From: Collinsella sp.
GTDB taxonomy: Bacteria > Actinomycetota > Coriobacteriia > Coriobacteriales > Coriobacteriaceae
Assembly: GCA_014871665.1 (NCBI GenBank)
Contig: WGSL01000035.1
Coordinates: forward strand, 1 to 19,743
Direction: 5' to 3'
Length of the DNA: 19,743 nucleotides
A program made the position numbers and the translations under genes. Below are positions 15,333-19,743 of the stretch, piece after piece (the stretch's first letter is position 1; each line of letters begins with the position of its first letter). The notes beneath the pieces were generated by a model. It saw only the letters and a program-made list of their open reading frames with translations. It made no database searches and was not told the DNA's origin.

Positions 15333-15407
15333 TCCTCGGTAGCTCAATGGTAGAGCACGCGGCTGTTAACCGCGCTGTTGTAGGTTCGAGTCCTACCCGG
15401 GGAGCCA
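15333..15407 (+). tRNA. tRNA-Asn(GTT), copy 2
   Basis: It is identical in all 75 nt to the copy at 15225-15299, including the GTT anticodon and encoded CCA. The identity extends slightly outside the tRNA, making a 78-bp direct repeat (15223-15300 and 15331-15408) offset by 108 bp. The shared promoter and downstream terminator suggest one dicistronic transcript. Confidence 0.97.
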
Positions 15408-15413
15408 GGTTGT

Positions 15414-15443
15414 AAAACCCGTCGCTTATGCGGCGGGTTTTTT
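15414..15443 (+). terminator. Intrinsic terminator of the tRNA-Asn transcript
   Basis: AAAACCCGTCGC (15414-15425) pairs with GCGGCGGGTTTT (15430-15441), a 12-bp stem with one G-U pair and a TTAT loop, ending in six T residues (15438-15443). Confidence 0.9.
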
Positions 15444-15457
15444 CATGTCGCGGTCGC

Positions 15458-15469
15458 CGTTCGCGAACG
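15458..15469. promoter_or_regulatory. 12-bp perfect palindrome, possible operator
   Basis: CGTTCGCGAACG is a perfect 12-bp palindrome in the spacer between the tRNA terminator and asp23, about 75 bp upstream of the possible asp23 -10 box. It is not a LexA box, because the half-sites are in the opposite order. The bound protein, if any, is unknown. Confidence 0.3.
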
Positions 15470-15539
15470 TTACCATATCAACATTTCGTGTCGAGGATGT
15501 AATCCCGCGACCCACCAACTCAACACGGCGCGCTCGTTG

Positions 15540-15545
15540 TAGAAT
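15540..15545 (+). promoter_or_regulatory. Possible -10 box for asp23-fakA-recG
   Basis: TAGAAT matches the -10 consensus at five of six positions and lies 57 nt before the asp23 start. No convincing -35 box occurs 16-18 bp upstream and there is no TGn extension, so this is a weak prediction. Confidence 0.35.
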
Positions 15546-15601
15546 ATTGCAATGATTGCTCCCACGACATGGTGCCGCGAGCACCAGATAAGGAGATTCT
15601 T

Positions 15602-15958
15602 GTGTCTGAGACCATTAACGGCAGCCTGAGCGTCTCGAACGACGTTATTGCCGATATTGCCGGTTATGCCGCGATGACGTGCTATGGCGTCGTCGGTATG
15701 GCCGAACAGCTCCAGGGCGCCGAGAGCGTGCGCCTGCTTGCCGGTCAGCGCCTCCGCAAGGGCGTGCTTGTCTCCGCCGACGAGAACGGCCTTACGGTCG
15801 ATCTTCACGTCGTGCTCGAGAACGGCGTCAACATGAAGTCCGTCTGCCACAATCTTTCGAGCTCCGTTGCCTTTACCCTGCAGGAGATCGCCCAGATCGA
15901 TCCCGCCAGCCTTAAGATCGGCATCCATATCGACGCGCTCAAGAGCCGTCTGAACTAG
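15602..15958 (+). CDS. Asp23/Gls24 family envelope stress-response protein
   Basis: This 118-residue protein belongs to the Asp23/Gls24 (YloU-like) family, whose studied members are membrane-associated or cytosolic proteins linked to cell-envelope stress. The sequence shows the family pattern: a short beta-strand (GSLSVS), a helix with VIADIAGYAAMTCYGVVGMA, then a VDLHVVLENGVN strand and a C-terminal helix and strand. The GTG at 15602 is favoured because AAGGAG (15590-15595) lies 6 nt upstream; the frame is open back to an ATG at 15569, which has no ribosome site. It precedes fakA by 27 bp, matching the conserved asp23-fakA-recG order of Gram-positive bacteria. The exact role is not known. 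Confidence 0.9.
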   Translation: MSETINGSLSVSNDVIADIAGYAAMTCYGVVGMAEQLQGAESVRLLAGQRLRKGVLVSADENGLTVDLHVVLENGVNMKSVCHNLSSSVAFTLQEIAQIDPASLKIGIHIDALKSRLN

Positions 15959-15985
15959 CATCCGAAAACGGAGATTCAAATACCC

Positions 15986-17647
15986 ATGATTGCAAAGACC
16001 ATTCGCACCTGTTTTCCGATCGCTGCGGCTGCCGTTTCCGACAAGGCCGAGGAGATCAACAAGCTCAACGTCTTCCCCGTACCCGATGGCGATACCGGCA
16101 CCAACATGTCGCTCACGCTCGCCTCGGTGACCAAGGAGCTTTCTGCTCTTCCTGCCGACGCCGACATGGAAGCCATCGCCGGCGCCATCACCCACGGCTC
16201 CCTGATGGGTGCCCGCGGCAACTCCGGCGTCATCACCTCGCAGATTCTGCGCGGTGTGGCCGAGGGCCTCGTCTCTGCCGATGAGCCTATTACGGCTGCC
16301 AACATCGCCTTCGCCTTCCGTCGCGCCGTCAAGGTTGCCTTCCAGGCTGTCCGCAAGCCCATCGAGGGCACGATCCTCACGGTCCTGCGCGATGTCTCGA
16401 CCAAGGCAGACGAGTGCGAGAAGAAGAAGTTCTCGGCCGAGGATGCGCTCGACGCCATCGTTGTCGAGGCATATCAGTCCGTCGCTCGCACGCCCGACCT
16501 GCTGCCCGTTCTGAAGGAGAACGGCGTGGTTGACTCCGGCGCCTTCGGCTTTGCTATTTTCCTTGAGAACTTTGTTGCCGCCGCGCTTGGCCGCAGCACC
16601 GTTGTCGAGGATTTCTCCGCCACGTTTGATTCCGCTGGCTCTGCCCGCGACGCGGCCCTTGGTCGCGTTGAGATCGAGGCCAACGACGATTGGGAGGGCT
16701 CGGAGTTCCGCTACTGCAACGAGTTCCTGTTTAAGGCCGACGCCCCGTTTGACGAGGACGAGTGCCTTAAGTTCCTGGGTTCCATGGGTGACTGTGAGCT
16801 ACTCGTGGGCGCCTATCCCGACTACAAGATCCATGTGCACTCCAACACCCCCAACCTGGTGCTCGAGCACATGCTGCAGCTTGGCCAGATCTACGAGGTC
16901 TTTATCCACAACATGGAGATGGAGGCCCACGACCGTACCGCCAAGATTCACGAGGACCAGGAAAAGGCCGCCGAGCCCGCCAAGGCGCTGGGCTTTGTCG
17001 CCGTTGCCGCCGGTTCCGGCGAGGCCGACATCCTCAAGTCCCTTGGCGTCGACGTGATCGTCTCGGGTGGCCAGACCATGAACCCCTCGACTGCAGATCT
17101 GCTGGGTGCCGTGGACCAGGTCAACGCGACCTCGGTCATCATCCTGCCCAATAACGGCAACATCCGCATGGCTGCCGAGGCTGCCGCTTCTGCCTGCACG
17201 GACAAGAAGGTCGCCGTCGTTCCCACCAAGACCGTTCCGCAGGCCTTCTCCGCGCTGTTCGCGGTCCTGCCCGATTCCGAGCTCGAGGATGCCGTCGCCG
17301 CTATGGTCGACGCCATCAGCGAGGTCCGCGATGGCGAGGTCACCCGCGCCGTGCGCGACTCCAGCGCCTCGGACGGCTCGCCGATTCACTCCGGTGACGT
17401 CATGGGTATCATTGCCGGCTCCATCGACGTGGTCGGCTCCGACGTGAAGCAGGTCACGCTCGATTGCATCAACCGCATGCAGGAGGAAGAGGAGGGCGAT
17501 GCGCTGACGATTCTGGCCGGCGAGGAGCTGTCCGACGAGGACTTCCAGGAGATCGTCGACGCCATCGAGGAAGCTCAGCCCGACCTGGAGATCGACGCCC
17601 ATCGTGGCGAGCAGCCGCTCTATCCCGTGATCTTCTCGATCGAGTAG
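15986..17647 (+). CDS. fakA: Fatty acid kinase subunit A-like protein (DhaL domain)
   Basis: FakA is the ATP-binding kinase subunit that, with a FakB lipid carrier, phosphorylates exogenous fatty acids to acyl-phosphates for phospholipid synthesis. The 553-residue product starts with a DhaL domain: NVFPVPDGDTGTNM with Mg-binding Asp34 and Asp36, GSLMGARGNSG at 71-81 and VVDSGAFG at 181-188. A middle domain follows, then a DegV-like C-terminal part with GGQTMNPST (361-369) and VIILPNNGNI. The length matches the family. The ATG has only a distant CGGAG ribosome site, and the N-terminus is about 10 residues shorter than many homologues. An in-frame TAG (the asp23 stop) leaves little room for another start. 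No fakB gene is in the window. Confidence 0.92.
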   Translation: MIAKTIRTCFPIAAAAVSDKAEEINKLNVFPVPDGDTGTNMSLTLASVTKELSALPADADMEAIAGAITHGSLMGARGNSGVITSQILRGVAEGLVSADEPITAANIAFAFRRAVKVAFQAVRKPIEGTILTVLRDVSTKADECEKKKFSAEDALDAIVVEAYQSVARTPDLLPVLKENGVVDSGAFGFAIFLENFVAAALGRSTVVEDFSATFDSAGSARDAALGRVEIEANDDWEGSEFRYCNEFLFKADAPFDEDECLKFLGSMGDCELLVGAYPDYKIHVHSNTPNLVLEHMLQLGQIYEVFIHNMEMEAHDRTAKIHEDQEKAAEPAKALGFVAVAAGSGEADILKSLGVDVIVSGGQTMNPSTADLLGAVDQVNATSVIILPNNGNIRMAAEAAASACTDKKVAVVPTKTVPQAFSALFAVLPDSELEDAVAAMVDAISEVRDGEVTRAVRDSSASDGSPIHSGDVMGIIAGSIDVVGSDVKQVTLDCINRMQEEEEGDALTILAGEELSDEDFQEIVDAIEEAQPDLEIDAHRGEQPLYPVIFSIE

Positions 17648-17657
17648 GCAACTGCCC

Positions 17658-19742
17658 ATGTCCGAGCTGTGCTCCGTGCCGCGCGTCTCGGAGCGCTTTG
17701 CCCAGAGCAATGCGCTCGACGAGGATATCGCGCGACTCAAATATGTTTCGGGTAAACGCGAGGAGGCCCTTCGCCGTCTGGGAATTCGGACGGTGGGGGA
17801 CCTCCTTCTCCATATCCCTCATCGATACCTCGACTTTACGCGCTCCTGGTCCATCGAGATGGCTCCCATCGGTACCGTATGCACCATCATCGCCACGGTC
17901 GATCGTATCGTCCAAAAGCAGCCGCGTCCGCGCATGCAGGTTACCGAGGTCTCACTCGTTGACGAGACGGGCGTGCTGCAGGTTGCCTTTTTCCGCCAGC
18001 CCTGGATTGCCCAGCAGCTTAAGCAGGGCGACCGCCTGGCCGTGATGGGCAAGGTCGAGTTTGCCTACGGCTTTAAGCAGATGGCCTCGCCGCATTTTGA
18101 AAAGCTTGAGGACGGTCGTGCTGCGGGTACCATTTTGCCGGTCCACTACGTAAGTGACGGCGTGAGCCAGGCATGGATGCGTCGCATCGTGAGCGGTGCT
18201 CTTGAGCTCGTCGGCAATCCCTTCGATCCCATCCCGGCACCACTGCGCGCAAAGCGCAAGCTCATGAGCAGTGCCCGTGCGCTTCGTTCGATTCACTTTC
18301 CCTCGAGTATGGCCGAGCGCGACATTGCGCGCCGCCGTTTGGCCTATGAGGAGTGCCTCTACCTGCAGCTGGCGCTGCGCCTGCGCAACGACGGCGGCCT
18401 GGTCGATGTGGTGCCCTATGCCCACACCGCGGGCGAGCACCTGGCCGTGCTCAAGCAAGCCCTGCCGTTTTCGCTGAGCGACGAGCAGGAGGCCGCGTTC
18501 CAAGATATCCTGCGCGATATGTGCGATGGCGGGCGCGTGATGAACCGCCTGCTGTTGGGCGATGTCGGTACCGGTAAGACCGCCGTTGCCGCCTGCGCGC
18601 TGGCTGTGGCTGCCGATAGCGGCACGCAGGCCTGCGTTATGGCGCCCACGGGCGTGCTGGCGCGCCAATATGCCGATAAGACCGGCCCTCTGCTCTCGCA
18701 GGCCGGCATGTTCTGGGCGCTTCTGACGGGTGCCACGCCGGCCGCAGAGCGCGAGCGCATCCATGCACAGCTGGAATCGGGCGAGCTTGACGTGCTCTTT
18801 GGCACCCATGCGGTGCTTTCGGATAACGTTGCGTTCAAGCATCTGTCGCTTGTTGTCATCGACGAGCAGCACCGCTTTGGCGTTGGCCAGCGCAACGCCC
18901 TACGCGCCAAGGGCCCGGGTGCCGATCTGCTCGTTATGACGGCAACGCCCATCCCGCGTACGCTGGCGCTTTCGGTCTACGGCGATCTGGATACGAGCAT
19001 CATCCGCCATCGGCCCGTCCCTGGCGCTGGCGTGTCGACACGCGTGCTCACCGAGTCGAGCCGCGACCTCGCCTATGGCGCCATCCGCGAAGCGCATGAA
19101 AAAGGTCAGCAGGCCTACGTGATTTGCCCGCTCGTGGAGCCGAGTGACTCGGCCGATGAGTTGGAGGACGTGCCCGGTATCGCCCGCGACGAGGAGGGCC
19201 GCGTGACGGTCCCCGTGCCGCTGCATGATACGGCGACCGAGCTCGACCGCCTGCGTCTGGCGCTGCCGGGTCTCACTATCGAGCGCCTCCACGGCCGCAT
19301 GCCAGCGGGGGAGAAGGACCAGGTTATCGATGCCTTCAAGCGTGGCGAGATTGACGTGCTCGTCTCGACTACGGTGGTCGAGGTGGGCGTTGACGTGCCC
19401 AACGCCACCGTCATGGTCATCGAGAACGGCGAGCGCTTTGGTTTGGCTGCCCTGCACCAGCTGCGCGGCCGCGTGGGCCGTGGCGGCGTGTCGGGCACGT
19501 GCCTGGTCATGACGCACTCCAAGGGCAACGGCGGCGCATCGGCGGCGCAAGATCGTCTGCAATCGCTCGAAAAAACCTCGGATGGCTTTACGCTCGCCCA
19601 GATGGACCTGCGCCTGCGCCATGAGGGCGAAATCCTGGGTTATCGCCAGCATGGTGGTGTGACCCTGCGCTTTGTCGACCTGGATGCCGACGAGGAACTG
19701 ATCGAGTGGGCCCATTTGGACGCGGTCGAGCTCTTGCGGTAG
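17658..19742 (+). CDS. recG: ATP-dependent DNA helicase RecG
   Basis: RecG is a superfamily 2 helicase that remodels stalled forks and branch-migrates Holliday junctions. The 694-residue product has the N-terminal wedge/OB domain (about 65-165). Walker A is GDVGTGKT (301-308), the DEQH box is at 402-405, motif III is TATPIPRTLA (428-437), and motif VI begins QLRGRVGRGG at 601. All helicase motifs are intact. The ATG at 17658 lies 10 bp after the fakA stop with only a weak ribosome site (GTAGG, overlapping the stop), so translation may depend on coupling to fakA. The protein ends about 30 residues earlier than homologues such as the B. subtilis one, with the TAG at 19740-19742 one base before the window edge. 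Confidence 0.96.
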   Translation: MSELCSVPRVSERFAQSNALDEDIARLKYVSGKREEALRRLGIRTVGDLLLHIPHRYLDFTRSWSIEMAPIGTVCTIIATVDRIVQKQPRPRMQVTEVSLVDETGVLQVAFFRQPWIAQQLKQGDRLAVMGKVEFAYGFKQMASPHFEKLEDGRAAGTILPVHYVSDGVSQAWMRRIVSGALELVGNPFDPIPAPLRAKRKLMSSARALRSIHFPSSMAERDIARRRLAYEECLYLQLALRLRNDGGLVDVVPYAHTAGEHLAVLKQALPFSLSDEQEAAFQDILRDMCDGGRVMNRLLLGDVGTGKTAVAACALAVAADSGTQACVMAPTGVLARQYADKTGPLLSQAGMFWALLTGATPAAERERIHAQLESGELDVLFGTHAVLSDNVAFKHLSLVVIDEQHRFGVGQRNALRAKGPGADLLVMTATPIPRTLALSVYGDLDTSIIRHRPVPGAGVSTRVLTESSRDLAYGAIREAHEKGQQAYVICPLVEPSDSADELEDVPGIARDEEGRVTVPVPLHDTATELDRLRLALPGLTIERLHGRMPAGEKDQVIDAFKRGEIDVLVSTTVVEVGVDVPNATVMVIENGERFGLAALHQLRGRVGRGGVSGTCLVMTHSKGNGGASAAQDRLQSLEKTSDGFTLAQMDLRLRHEGEILGYRQHGGVTLRFVDLDADEELIEWAHLDAVELLR

Positions 19743-19743
19743 G

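Noticed and set aside
15203..15415. A 70-codon open frame across the two tRNA genes
   Set aside because: It is the translated tRNA-Asn repeat (the same 20-odd residues occur twice). Such frames are well-known annotation artefacts.
15458..15469. The asp23 upstream palindrome as a LexA (SOS) box
   Set aside because: Gram-positive LexA sites have GAAC, four bases, then GTTC. Here GTTC precedes GAAC without the spacer, so it does not fit.

Overview
The window is about 19.7 kb of GC-rich bacterial chromosome, packed with housekeeping genes almost all on the + strand. The protein sequences, GC-rich codon use and gene order suggest an actinobacterium of class Coriobacteriia, most likely Collinsella or a close relative. 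This is an inference from sequence recognition; no 16S rRNA gene is present to settle it. I see no phage, insertion sequence, CRISPR array, toxin-antitoxin or defence genes. I did not find a clear new biological system, only several smaller oddities, listed as findings.

Left edge (1-3520). The 3' part of leuS (leucyl-tRNA synthetase) runs in from outside the window. A strong hairpin separates it from a convergent minus-strand gene for a small secreted lipoprotein of unknown function. About 300 bp of apparently featureless DNA follow, then an extended -10 promoter, then an intrinsic-terminator hairpin placed only about 20 nt after the predicted transcription start and 20 nt before rimP. This looks like a transcription attenuator controlling the next operon.

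Central information-processing operon (3521-15036). The order is rimP, nusA, infB, rbfA, nrnA (DHH phosphoesterase), truB, ribF, dnaG, rpoD. Its proteins cover 30S maturation, transcription elongation and termination, translation initiation, nanoRNA/pApA turnover, tRNA pseudouridylation, flavin cofactor synthesis, replication priming and the primary sigma factor. Four junctions abut or overlap (rimP/nusA 1 bp apart; rbfA/nrnA, truB/ribF and ribF/dnaG overlapping). The usual nusA-infB cluster and the dnaG-rpoD pair are therefore physically joined. The ylxR and ylxQ genes often found between nusA and infB are absent, and NusA instead carries an extra C-terminal Cys/His motif. A second promoter probably lies just before rpoD. 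A terminator closes the operon.

tRNA island (15085-15443). A 56-bp near-perfect palindrome is followed by a strong promoter, two identical tRNA-Asn(GTT) genes with encoded CCA ends, and an intrinsic terminator.

Right side (15444-19743). asp23 (Gls24 family), fakA (DhaL-domain fatty acid kinase subunit) and recG (branch-migration helicase) form a conserved Gram-positive cluster. recG ends one base before the window edge.
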